A DNA stretch of 64,000 nucleotides from Oscarella lobularis (GCF_947507565.1 NC_089175.1:6809733-6873732); one strand, 5' to 3'. Shown: positions 34,713-45,915, counted from the stretch's first letter. Numbers and translations: made by a program. The notes: generated by a model from the letters alone, not told the origin.

Positions 34713-35495
34713 AATAGGAAAAAATCCAACGCCGTCTTTCCATCGATGTCATTGGTTCGTCCAGTGTTCATTCGCACTATTCGTCCGGTTTTCTCTCTGC
34801 TGACTCGCTCGTGCCGCGCAAAGACGCCACTGACGCAGGAAGGTTCGAGCGAATTGCTGATCGTTTCTAATATCACGTGACACGCTGCGACGCTCGCTGT
34901 GCGACAGAAATCTGCTGTTTTCGCCATCGTGTACACTCCGTACGGAGTTGGCTCGCTCAGTGAAAGTGATATTCGATGATAGCGACTCGTATTCGCGGTG
35001 TTGAGTCGAAGCGCAGCGTCAACTGTGGGAGAAAGGGCGGGAGAAAGAGATTTGGAAGCATTCAATCCGGGGCTTTTCGCGCGCTTACGTTTTTTTCATC
35101 TGCGAATCGCTAGAAGGTAAATGCGCTCTTCTGAGCCTACTTCTGTTTCTCAGAGTGGTTTATAAAGCGTCTTCTGGTATCTTAGAAGTGAAATCATCTC
35201 GAATGGGCAACGAAATGCGCGAGAATCTGTCGAAAGCGGGAAAATCGAATTTCCTGAAAGACTTTGATAATTCGATCGGTACGTTAACGATTATGATTTG
35301 TTGTGGGCAAGCGACGAGCATTGAGCTGAATGCTCAGAACTCCAATTTTCTATCATCCAACGATTTTTCTTTTCTTCTTTTTTCAGGCGATTTCCGCAAT
35401 CTCTTCTCTACGCTGGAAAAATGTTTTATGATCAATCAAAGCGTCTTTCAAGAGATTGAAAGATTTTTGGTGCAAAGGAGAATTGATTGGTGAGA
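34713..35495 (+). pseudogene. Intergenic module M5, best-preserved convergent frame
   Basis: Blocks 2 and 3 splice in frame here. An ATG near 35203 opens MGNEMRENLSKAGKSNFLKD, crosses the intron gtacgtta...ttttttcag, then reads GDFRNLFSTLEKCF and ends QRRIDW at the TGA at 35491-35493, about 60 codons. Block 1 (ATG near 34978) is out of frame with block 2 because of an extra T. The product has no family I recognise. It converges on the 3' end of CARD-Kelch 5 with only ~45 bp between stops, so it could also act as antisense transcription. Confidence 0.45.
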
Positions 35496-35537
35496 AGTCG
35501 ACAAAAAGAGAATTTTTATTGGGACCCAAAAACACAT

Positions 35538-36858
35538 TTACATTTTTAAACATTCAACTGAGTTCCCTGCACTCAATGCTCCCCCCACTACAATCAATTG
35601 ATTGTCTTTTGTTGTACATGCACCATGTAAGTCTCGTCCCTCATTCATTGATGGCAATGGAAGCCAATCCCCAGACAATTCGTCATACATTTCAACACAA
35701 TTGCTCTCCTTCCATCCTCCTGTTGCGACGAGTTTCCCATTCCATGATGACAATTCACACAATTCCTCTGTAGTTGGTTTGATATCAATCCAGTCTTGTT
35801 TCTCCATTGAGAAACATTCAACTGAATTCCCCGCCCACAACGCTCCTCCAACAAACATTTTATCATCAATCACAGCCAATGAACAGTACCACCGTTTATT
35901 CTTCAGTTTCTTTATTGGTTCCCATTCTCCCTTATTAATATCAAAACAATCAACTCGATCACTCCACGCCCCTCCCACAAGATAAATGTTCCCATTGTGT
36001 CCAATTGCTGATCTGTATTCGAGTTGATATTCATCTGGTATTTTAGTTAATAATTCCAAATTTCTCGTTTCACTTTTCCATTCATAAATACTTGAACATC
36101 GATACTCCTCATTGATATCCATGACATATCCTTTCCCTTCACATTCAAAGACACTCCATATCTCATAAATCCCCGGCAGATGATGCTCCTCTCCCTCCCA
36201 CGCTCCCTTCTTCAACTGAAACATTCTATCCTCAGAACCAACATGTAGCATTCCATTGATTTCAGCCACACGTCCAAATGGATAACAATAATCAATGGGC
36301 ATGTTTGGTATGTTTGTCTCCCATTTGAGACTAGGATTTCCCATCGAAGGTCCAATCTAAATTCATTCAATAATTTGTATTCTCATTTTTTCACTAAAAT
36401 CACCTTTTTTCTCAATCCAATATTAGTCATTTCCGATTTCGCCAGTTTCTTCTCCAATTCTTGGAAGCGCCGCTTTTCTCTCTTCTCCTCTTCTCCCACC
36501 AACGATCTTCCTTCTCATTTCAAAATAATAAATCTCAAAAATCCCGTAATTGTCCCCGTATTCGCTCACCTTGTTCGCAAAGCGCTTTGACGACATGTTC
36601 CTGTCCTTCGGTCTCACGCAGAATCGTCATAAATTGATCGTAAGACGTCGGTCCTTTTCGGGGCAAAATCTCGCTGAGAAGCTTGCGCGATTGCCCTTGT
36701 GATGGCGAAATCGTGAGAAGCAATTGATACTCTTCGTTGTCAACGAGTTTTTCGCGATAGAGACGATCGAGGAAGGAGATGGGATTGAGAACTCGGACTA
36801 GATCGTCGAATTGGGGTCGAACAATTGAATCCCATCGTTTGTCGATCAACGAAGACAT
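35538..36858 (-). CDS. CARD-Kelch protein 5
   Basis: Exons 36570-36858, 36404-36510 and 35538-36356 give 404 aa. The start is MSSLIDKRW at 36858; an earlier in-frame ATG at 36984 is not conserved. The CARD subtype matches protein 3. The linker RRFQELEKKLAK...IGLRKK is a coiled coil. Kelch loops after the GG doublets are AW, ALWAG, WKE and ALSAG. Patch INEEYRC in blade 2 is identical to protein 3 while other patches differ. The poly(A) signal is at 35515-35520; the CRE is 212 bp upstream. It sits directly downstream of the only intact RRP1, so this pair may be the ancestral unit. Confidence 0.88.
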
Positions 36859-37069
36859 TTGGGGCCGAAAGAGAGACGACAGTGAGCGCGAAGACGGCGG
36901 AGAGAACAATGAGGAGAAGTCGGGAAAACAATGAATCATAAAGGGCGGGTGAGAAGAGTTCGGGTTCGGGGAAAATCCCCACAAGAGTAGTCCCCCAACG
37001 AAAACGTGGATAATCTGCTACGATTTCTAATCTGTTATGGGGTTTGGGCACATTTTTGACTTGAGGATG

Positions 37070-37077
37070 TGACGTCA
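37070..37077. promoter_or_regulatory. CRE octamer upstream of CARD-Kelch 5
   Basis: TGACGTCA in the same GATG context as the gene 3 site, 212 bp from the start codon. Confidence 0.5.
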
Positions 37078-37404
37078 GGATGAAATGAGTCATTTTTGGA
37101 CGTCAAATCATCGTTTCAGGTAAATTCCTTAGACTCCCTCCCACATCCCAATTACGTGGGAAGTACACATGTATTCATCCACACAGGATGACTTAGTTCC
37201 ACCTTTCATTATAAAGCTGAGGGGAAAAGAGGGAAACACACGCTTTATTCATTCCTCAACGTATCAGAGAGCAATCTAAAGAAGAGATGTACGCCTCTAG
37301 GGACTCGATCACGTGCAGTTGTTAGCCAATGATGAACGAAGGTAATCATTTATTAATTAGAACATGATCATCTCAAAGAAGCAAAAAATAATTGCAAGTG
37401 TAGA

Positions 37405-39213
37405 TCAATCTAATTTAGCATTGAGTCTTGCTCTAATTCGTCGTCTTCTTTTCTCAAGTGGACTCAAAGGACCAGGATCCTTATTCTTCAGCAAACTTTT
37501 GCCTGGACTGAGCGTCGAAACGACGAATTTCTTTTTTCCAATCGGCTCATAGGCTATGGGAATAATTAAATAAATTATTTAATTATCTAGATCAATTTAC
37601 CTTTATAATGTTTTCCAGAAAATCGAATTATTCTCTTCTTTTTCAAAACGGGTGTCTTTGACGATTTCTTTTTTCGTCCATCAACACTTATAGAATCGAA
37701 ATTGAGTTTCATTTGTGGAGAAGGGAGAGGAGACGAAGATGAGGCTTGAAGTCGTTTTGAACGACGATAATTGACCGAAATGTCATCATCCACAGTAGCA
37801 CTATCACCACTTCCGGGAACGTCACTATTATGACGACGCTTCTTGGCTGGACTCTCAATCACTACTACGTCATCAGGAGTAATTTGGGTGAGAAACCTTC
37901 AAAGGAAAATTCACGTCACCATATATATGTAATTAGGTATTTATTAATTTACATTTCCCTGAGAGCGTACAATGCTCTTCTGTTCTTGGCACGTGTCAGC
38001 GTATCAGCTGCTACAGTGAATAAATTCTCAGCTATAAGACTGAAATCAATCTACACAGTCCATAAGCATAGTTAAAAATATTTTAATTAGTATTGAATTA
38101 TTAACCTGTAGTGGAACATCTTCGGACAATTCAAGCAATGGCTTGAAAATACAATCACATATATTGTCCAATAACGCAGCCCTAGCGAATCGTTAAAAAT
38201 TAATTATTAATTAAATTCTGAACTCTTACGATTGGCAGTTAGCAGCTAATACGTAAATAGGTTGAAGAAGAACATTAAATAAATCGAAGGTCAACTAGAA
38301 AAAATTCAAATCTTACATTTTTAGAACACGAAAAGAAAAAGGAATGTTTTACTTTTGAATCAGCTACGCTTAGTAGTTCCCCTAGAAATTTATCAGCAAC
38401 ATGCAGAGAAATTCCCAATGAAACCTCAAGGAAAAAATTGAATAGTTATTTATTTTTTATTTTCTATTTACAAATTGAGCTTTGACATTGAGTGGACCAT
38501 CAGCAAGAAAAGTTGCAAAAGAATCACATAACCTATAGCCCAAACATGATTATTAATTAATTAATTTAGAAATTATTGATTATGTAGTCTTGCCCTTGAT
38601 CCCATTCATGTTTCTTAAGAAAGCAAAACGATTCTCTCAAGAAAATAGACATGAGCTAAATTCAAATTCTCAAAAATTGAACAAACATTTTTTAAATTAA
38701 ACCATGTAAAATTTGTCAATTCGAAGTCGATCAATTCCCGTCCATTCTCGCTGCATCGTCAAAAAAAATGTTTTGATAAATTGAAAACCTGAATAAGGAA
38801 GTCAAACGATTTTTTCATCGTCTAATGTACTCTTCTCACTCTGTTCACTATCGTGGAAAGTGTAGATGAGATTAGCGAGCTGATTGGCTAATTGTTCCTG
38901 AAAAGATTAAATTATAGTGATATAGTGTATTTTCCCTATTTAGTCGAAATTAGACTCTGAACCTGAACGGACGGCTTGTCAGACATCCACATGGAGTAAA
39001 AGAGGCCTTTCCACACTCGCATCATGTCCATTTCGTCGAATCCTGGATAGACGATACGTCAAAATCCTATTTTCACGCGTTAGCCTTACCTGGTGGCTTC
39101 GAGCTTTGAAAGGCGAGCCATTCGTTCAACTTCTTCAACGCTCGATCGCGTTTCGTCTTGTTGGGATCGGCCAAACGGCGCGCAAAGTCAATTTCCTTTC
39201 GGTCTTTATCCAT
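37405..39213 (-). CDS. RRP1: RRP1 (NOP52) ribosomal RNA processing protein
   Basis: Twelve small exons keep frame and give 408 aa: 39090-39213, 38963-39042, 38840-38897, 38703-38788, 38594-38655, 38472-38532, 38353-38424, 38230-38294, 38106-38181, 37953-38050, 37601-37896 and 37405-37553. The N-terminal NOP52 domain is clear: FARRLADPNKTKRDRALKKL, RVWKGLFYSMWMSDKP, TMQREWTGIDRLRIDKFYM and LFTVAADTLTRAKNRRAL. The C-terminus is a basic nuclear tail (PAKKRRHN, EPIGKKKFVVSTLSP, LEKRRRIRARL). RRP1 is a nucleolar factor in 27S/28S rRNA maturation. The intron after exon 5 has a GC donor (GG|gcaag), conserved in all truncated copies. The only complete copy in the window. Confidence 0.9.
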
Positions 39214-39405
39214 CTTAGCGCGCTCGTCCGTACGTAACAGAACGAAGGCGTTCTACGTCACTGAACACGTCACGCGAAAATGATCACATGAAAAATACCT
39301 ACGACGTCATCGTCCCAGAATAGCGAAACCCGTATGGGAGAGACGATAGGCTAAAGGGACTGTTATGCCATCTCATCGTCGCTGCTGCTCCCACCCGCCC
39401 CAACG
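39214..39405. promoter_or_regulatory. Bidirectional promoter RRP1 / MKK7
   Basis: Only 192 bp separate the two divergent start codons. No TATA box is evident. A GTGACGT-like half-CRE lies near 39259. A shared promoter is inferred from the spacing. Confidence 0.55.
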
Positions 39406-41294
39406 ATGTCCGATCCCACGCTCGATCTAAAAGCCCTGCGAAAGAAAACCCAACGGCTATCGTTCGAGCTCGGCTCGCTGAGCCTGAGCCCGGGCGCGAG
39501 TCCGAGCAGCGTCGCGAGCCCGAGCAGCGCGCCCGTCTCGCCGTCGACGCGCCGACCGCTCCAACCGCTTCTCATACCGAAATTCGGCTCGCCCGTCGCC
39601 TCGCGAAAGCATTCGGCTCAAACGCGAGGTATCGGCTAATTGAATTAAGTCGCGTATACGCGGAAATGACGAAGAAGGGAATCCCAAAACGAACGTTCTT
39701 GTCTTCCCTTCTCCCCCCATGGGACGATTTCGCTTTCTCCCGCACGTGACGTCACAAAAGCGATATATAAAAACCCTCATGTGTTATTTTCGTTGTTATG
39801 TGTGTGGGTGTGGTCGGTTAGGTATTCCGGGACTTTTGCGACGCTCTCCCACGCCTCAATCGTACGTGGGTAGTGCGGGTAGCAGTGCCGCTTCGTCGGA
39901 GACGGAGAGTCCGGCCGATACGACTCGAGTCGACGGGTATGAATATTTCATTATATATAATGCATCAATAATAATTAATTATTAGCGTCACTGTTGATCC
40001 TCAAATTGAGCGTATGCTCAAAACGACGGGAGTTCTGAAGATCTACGCTAAGGTTTGATTATATATTATGAATTATTTAGTATATAATTGGTGTACGTGT
40101 TTTTAGGAGTATCCCGGAAACGAGAAGGATCTTCAGATGGTGAGTCGTATTGGACACGGAACGAGTGGTCAAGTCGCCAAAATGAAACACGTGCCAAGTG
40201 GCATGATAATGGCTGTAAAGGTAAATAAATAATTAATTTTATATGTTTCATTATTCAATGAGTTTATAGACGATGAATCGAAGTCACGATCGCGAAGAAC
40301 AGAAGCGCGTTCTCATGGATCTCTTCGTCATGACGACGCATCTATGTCCATACATAGTTACGTGTTATGGATGCATTATAACGGATGTAATTTCATAACC
40401 TAATACATGTACATGTACTTATTCATTTCCCTTTAGGATGAGGTCTATATTTGTATGGAATTGATGGGCTGTTGCGTCGATAAGCTCATGAAGAAAACGG
40501 GCAAAGCGATACCGGAGGACATCATAGGAAAGATATCCGTCTCCGTAATCAAAGCGCTTAATTATCTAAAAGAAAAACACAACATTATACACAGAGGTAC
40601 ATTGTAATAATAATATTTATACGCACCTGTATCATGAACACATCTGGTTTAGATATTAAGCCTTCGAATATTTTACTCGATTCTGCTGGAAACGTCAAGC
40701 TGTGCGACTTTGGCATTAGTGGACGTCTAGTCGATTCTAAAGCCAAGACTAGAGCTGCGGGATCAGCTGCATATATGGCAGTACGAATGGATATAAAATT
40801 AATAAACGATAAATATAATACCACGTGGTTTATTAGCCTGAGAGGATTGCACCGGATACGGCTCAACTGGGATATGACATTAGAGCTGACATATGGAGTT
40901 TTGGAATCACCATGGTATCAAATTGAAAAATCAATGAATAATTTTAAATTAAATTAATCAATTAGGTTGAAATGGCAACGGGATCTTTTCCCTATAAAGA
41001 TTGCAAAAAGGAATTCGACGTTTTAACAAAAATCATGATGGACCCCTCTCCTCAAATTCCAAGAGACAAAAAATTTTCAATCAACTTCCAAGACTTCGTA
41101 TCTCAATGGTAAAGACTTTCTAAAAAATAATTTAAATAATTTATTCATTTATTTATTTATTTTTCAGTCTAATCAAAGATTTGGAGAAGCGACCTCGCTA
41201 CAAGCAACTTCTAGAACATCCCTTCATCAAGTGGTTCGAAGTGAAACATGTCAACGTTTCTCAGTGGTATTCCACACTGCCCTCCTTCGATTAG
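39406..41294 (+). CDS. MAP2K7: MAP kinase kinase 7 (JNK pathway)
   Basis: Ten exons: 39406-39628, 39822-39936, 39986-40052, 40107-40220, 40270-40386, 40437-40596, 40653-40780, 40837-40914, 40966-41108 and 41168-41294. They total 423 aa, close to human MKK7. The Ser/Pro-rich N-terminus (1-115) includes PLLIPKF, a possible docking site. The kinase domain has a Gly-rich loop GHGTSGQVAKM, catalytic Lys in MAVK (~173), HRDIKPSN (~264), DFG (~284), and activation loop DSKAKTRAAG, with the Ser and Thr that upstream kinases phosphorylate both present. ICMELMGCCVDKL and VEMATGSFPYKDCK are MKK7-type. It acts in the cytosol, phosphorylating JNK. Ends 148 bp from the convergent CCDC191-like gene. Confidence 0.93.
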
Positions 41295-41442
41295 TATTAT
41301 ATAATTATTTACTATGCCGCTCACGTGACCCCTCCCCTTCCCTTTCCCTCCCTCTATACGTCTCTTTCGTTTTATTAAAAAAATGTTTCTTTACGTTGAA
41401 CGATACAGTGAACAAATAAAAAGAAATTATTTATTATTATTA

Positions 41443-44025
41443 TTATAGGCGGGTTGGTTCGAAGTCGGGCAGCCAATCGGCGACTTTTCTTCGTAGAATT
41501 GCTCGTCGTTTTTCCGCTTGTTTTTCTCGTTTCGACCAGGGAACGAAATCGATCCACTTACGAATAGAGACGCGTTTCAAAGATCTACACACATATAAAG
41601 AAGTCAAGTAAAAAAATTAGATAAATAATTTTAATTATTTACTTTGCATAGAAGTCTTGAGCTCTCTCTTCCTTTCGCATCGCTTCCACGTGTTCGCTTG
41701 CAACAAAATATTGCCACACGTGTAAATATTTTCGCTTGAGTCCCTCCTCGCAATGTCGATCGGCCGCCGCCTCCAAACCAAATTCAATAGTCATATACTA
41801 AGTAAATAAATTAATTAATTAATTAATATTTTATTGGTCTTACTTCTATCCAGAGTTTAAAATATCTTTTTAATAGGATATCTTTGAAGAGGCTATCTGC
41901 TTCTCTTTCTCTTTTTTCTGCATCCGCGCGCGCTACGCGTTGCCATGGCAAGAAGCATTTTCCGAGAAGAAGACGTCTGCTACAATCGATTGCCTTTGTT
42001 TCGTTTTCGCGTCTCAATTCAATTAAGCGTTTCCATGGGAGCAAACCACGACGTTTCATCAAGGTGAGTTGATAGTGTTCTTCGGCTCGGCCTACCTGTC
42101 TGGCTAATAATTCAAGTCTCTTCTGTTTCTCTTCTTCCCTCTGGAAAAATAAATAAAATCCATTATAATTATAATTATTACAATTATTATAATTAATAAT
42201 TATTATTATTATAATTTTAACTATTATAATTATTATTATTATTACTATTAGAGGAGTTTTTTCTTATACCTGTTTAGCTAGTTTTCTCTCCTCTCTTCTC
42301 TTCTCAATTTTCTCCATTTTTTCCTCCTCCTCTTTGCGTCTTCTCTCCTCTTCCTCTTCCTTCATTCTCGCCAGTTTCTCCTCCTCCGCTTGCCTCATCT
42401 TTTCCACGCGCGCTTCGCGTCGTTCAGCTATGAGCGCCGCCCTTTCCTCCATCCCCTTGGGCCCACTGGGCCTCACAGGTAAAGAGGCCCCCCTTTCGCC
42501 CCCACTCCGCGCCACCCTCTTGGGACCAGCAAGCACGCGTTCGAGAGTAGGAACGCGCGGTAAAAGAGGAAAGGCAGGACGCACAAAGGACGGCTGCTTA
42601 GGAGGAGGAGCATCCTCCAACTCAGCCTAAGAAGAAAACCTATAAGGGAAAAGGACATAATAGTCTTCCTTCCTTACAATACGTTCCCTTGCCAACTTGG
42701 TAGTAACTAAAGTCACGGAAGTAGTCTTATCTTTCTTAGGAACTCTCTTCACTGAGTCATCCATCTCAGTCTCTGTAATCTCCTTATTATTTTGAACTCT
42801 CGCCTGTTCATTTCCTTTAGAGGAAAGAGGCAGCTCCTTCTCATTGATTTGTAGTTTAGGAACCAATGCAATATTTTCTCTTCCCTCCTCTTCACCCTCA
42901 CTTTCAGAACTATTATAATTACTAATACTACTAATGGCTTCTTTCTTCTCTTTCTTTTTGAAGAGTTTTCCTTCCGCTGCTGCCGCTAATAAATTCGCCA
43001 TTTTCTTACGATGAATTTCGACGATTTTCTTCATTTCTTTCTTCTCCTTTCGCTTCTCGTTCCACCGCGCCCACGCTTCGAAACATTTCGCGAGAATTCG
43101 ACGTCGATTGTGCGCGATTGCCGTTTGCATTCGCCGAATTTGTGACGTCATATCGCGCGTTTCTTTATCTTCGCGTTGCGATTGGGAAAAACGACGCCAC
43201 GCCGTCCACGCGCGCGCAAGGGAACGCCAATCGGATAGCGCGCGTGCACGACCGAATTGAAGACGACGTTTAATTACGAGGGAATACCAAGAGGAGAAGG
43301 AAGATTTGAGAAGCTAATTAATATATGTATGTGATTGGGTCACGTGACTAGATTAATTATTGATTTTTCTTCTCTCTTCTTACCTTTAGGTTGTGTTTTT
43401 CTTCGTTGAGTTTCGCTTCTTCGAGTTGTTCCATGAGGATTCGTTTCGTTTCGTTTTGGCGTTGGCGTTCGTCGCGTCGATTTTCTTCTCGCTTGGCTCG
43501 CTCTATGGCTTCTCTTCTTCGTCTTTCGATTGCTTCCGATTCTCTTTTCTTTCTTAGTCTTTCTAATTCGTCTGTTTGGCTTCTTTTCTCTACTTTTAAT
43601 TCTCTTCTTAGTCTCTCTACTTCTCGCTCCACTAACGCCTCTTCGCGTTTCACTGCCGCCATCTTATCCTCGTCCTCTCGCTTCAACATCAATTCCGCTT
43701 TGATTCGCAATTCCTTTTTCGACGCGTTCTCCTCCAAACGCTTTCTTCTCATCTTCTCTCTCTCCTCTCTCCTCTCCTTCACCTGTTTATGTCTCATCTC
43801 CATGGTAACAACCGGATCCGGTTTTCTCTTCGACGTCGAAGCCGGTCGATGATTCTTCACCATCGTTTCTATGGGAACAGAACGCATACGGGACAAAACA
43901 CTTTCGACCGTGACGTCATCCTGGTCGTCGTAATGATTATTCGGTTTCCATGACGACGCACATTGCCATGGTAATTCAACTTCGTCGTCGTCATCATCCG
44001 GGATGTTTGCTGCCTTTTTCGCCAT
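41443..44025 (-). CDS. CCDC191: CCDC191-like coiled-coil protein
   Basis: Exons 43384-44025, 42678-43313, 42270-42626, 41844-42140, 41643-41797 and 41443-41584 give 742 aa in frame. Residues ~80-214 and ~460-560 are long charged helices. Between and after them are Trp-containing repeats of the SFI1 kind: SSFSSWYSLVIKRRL, ALSDWRSLARAWTAWRRF, KCFEAWARWNEKR, GLLPWKRLIELR, KCFLPWQRVA, RYFKLWIE, YLHVWQYFV, ending KVADWLPDFEPTRL. Order and C-terminus resemble vertebrate CCDC191, whose function is poorly known; similar repeats bind centrin. The frame is open ~40 codons upstream of 44025 (RKANELLSAW), so a further 5' exon is possible. Confidence 0.75.
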
Positions 44026-44506
44026 CCAAGCCGATAGAAGTTCATTGGCTTTGCGAACGCGCGCGCGTTAGCGTTGTTGCGAGCAACGAGACTTCGCTTA
44101 CCTTCTCTATGCGAATCGTCGTCTTCTGCTTCGATTTGACGACGAGACGAGTCTCCAGCGGCAATTTCGACATCCTAAACGATCGTTTATCGTTCGAGGC
44201 GACGGCTGGGGTTCGTTTCTTACGCGTATCCAAGCTCTGACGTCACCGACTCCGTAGCCCTGTCGCTAAAATCGTCAAAACGCCACCGTCGTCGTTCGAG
44301 TGACCTACCCTTGATGAAATTCGGTTCGACGACTTCCATGTGTAGCCGACGGGATCGGACATTCGTCCCTAGCAGCTGAATTCGCGATTCGAACGACTGT
44401 CTCCCGCTCGATTAGCGCACGTTATCGAACTCTCTTCGCTCGTCGACGAAGGCTTATCGACGTCAGTTTTCGGCTTTATTCGAATGCAGGTACTTAGATA
44501 TATACA

Positions 44507-45915
44507 TTACTTCTTCGTTTCCGCCTCCCACTTGAGCAATCGACTAAAGAGCTTCAGAATCTCTCTTTCGTCGAGTTGATATAAGTCTAAGAAATATATT
44601 TTTCGTAAGGTATAATAGTATATAGGTAGTTTAAAATAGCTTACCTGCGAATTCGAGGTCTTCTGTCGAAATTTGAAGAATTTTCATAAATTTCAAAACA
44701 GCATGCCAATTATCAGACATTTGTAGTGAAGTGATTGGCTTAGGCGAGTGAATGGGAGCAGCCTGACCACTCACTTTCTAGTCGTAGAGAGAGTAAAAGT
44801 TAGACAACTGTAGTATAGATTATTGACCCTTAGATTACCTCCATGACTTTGAGTATAGGAATAGCACCTCTTATATCCTCATCAAGGTTTTTAGTCTCAG
44901 TATCCAATTGCTCGTTTAACCAAGTCAAATACATCTAAAGGGATAATTTTAGTTACTAGTAGGATAATTCGTATCTAAAACTCTTGTACCAGTTTTTCCG
45001 TATGTGCTGATAGTTTAAAACTCTTTTGACGCCTGTCGAATTTCTTCGTTTTCGACTCGGGATTATCTTCGAGCTAATTACGAATTAATTTACGTCATAT
45101 CTTAACATACGGTATGTACCTCTTCTTCGAAATTTCCCACGGCTTCGAGTATGGCTATTTTCGACTCGCGAAATTTCTTTTCCATTTTCGTTCTTTGTTC
45201 TATATATAATCAAATAGTTTCTTTAATAATTTTAATAGACATAGAACCCACCTTTGGCTGCAGCCACAGTCTCAGGCCTAAATCATAATTAATTATTAAT
45301 TACATATACATATAGACTCCCGTAATTAATCTATATATACTCTTCGATTGCTAGCTGATTAATCTCCGCTGCTAAATCCATCGCGATCTCTTCCTCTTTC
45401 TTTTCTTTCTTGTCCTTTGTCGAACTCGCTAGCCACACCTGTTCATAGCCACCCCTTCTATCTCTAGACGGCTTTGATATGTCTCTCTTGGGACAATGAC
45501 TTCCCAACTAATAAATAACAAAGTCTCATTATCTATTGATATTATTATGATCTATGACGATGAACCCATATTGGATTATCTTTGTGACGTTTTTTATAGA
45601 ATCCAATCATGTCTTCAATAGACGAAAAATTTGGTCCGTTATCGAGATGGTACAAGGACGAATCGTCGTCATACGTTATCTGGAATTTGCACAATATAAT
45701 TAATTAAATTGACGTCATATCGTTTCTGCCTGAGATATTTTGAAATTGACTACTTTTCCTTCCGAGCAAAGTGAGAGCACCAATGAGCCCGGCATTCGTT
45801 GAGATTCCCTTATGAGAAAGAGTCCTTCCTTGAGACCGAGTCGCATCAAACGACCCTCCGTCTCTTCGCGGCTTATGGAGCCGTGGAACCAGGGAAACGC
45901 CTTGAAGCTTTCCAT
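44507..45915 (-). CDS. SH2-domain adaptor with helical C-terminus, unknown family
   Basis: Nine exons (45730-45915, 45566-45679, 45341-45507, 45252-45277, 45120-45199, 44990-45073, 44839-44934, 44645-44777, 44507-44586) keep frame for 321 aa. Residues 8-98 form an SH2 domain: FPWFHGSISREETEGRL, GLFLIRESQ with the phosphotyrosine-binding Arg, LVLSLCSEGKVVNFKI, YHLDNGPNFSSIEDMIGFYK. No kinase or SH3 follows. Residues 120-230 are lysine/glutamate-rich helix, then ~50 residues of a helical domain (NWHAVLKFMKILQISTEDLE, DEREILKLFSRLLKWEA). The first intron appears to use a GC donor (CAG|gcagaa). SH2 domains bind phosphotyrosine peptides; the rest is not recognised. Confidence 0.82.

Noticed and set aside
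42334-43852. Plus-strand frames opposite the CCDC191-like exons
   Set aside because: Ser/Phe/Leu-rich mirror of a Lys/Glu-rich coiled coil on the minus strand.
44042-44233. Possible upstream exon of the CCDC191-like gene (SKLPLETRLVVKSKQ...)
   Set aside because: A good donor (GAG AAG|gtaagc) exists and the downstream frame is open above 44025, but the only nearby acceptor (CGCAAAG|CC) is in the wrong phase.
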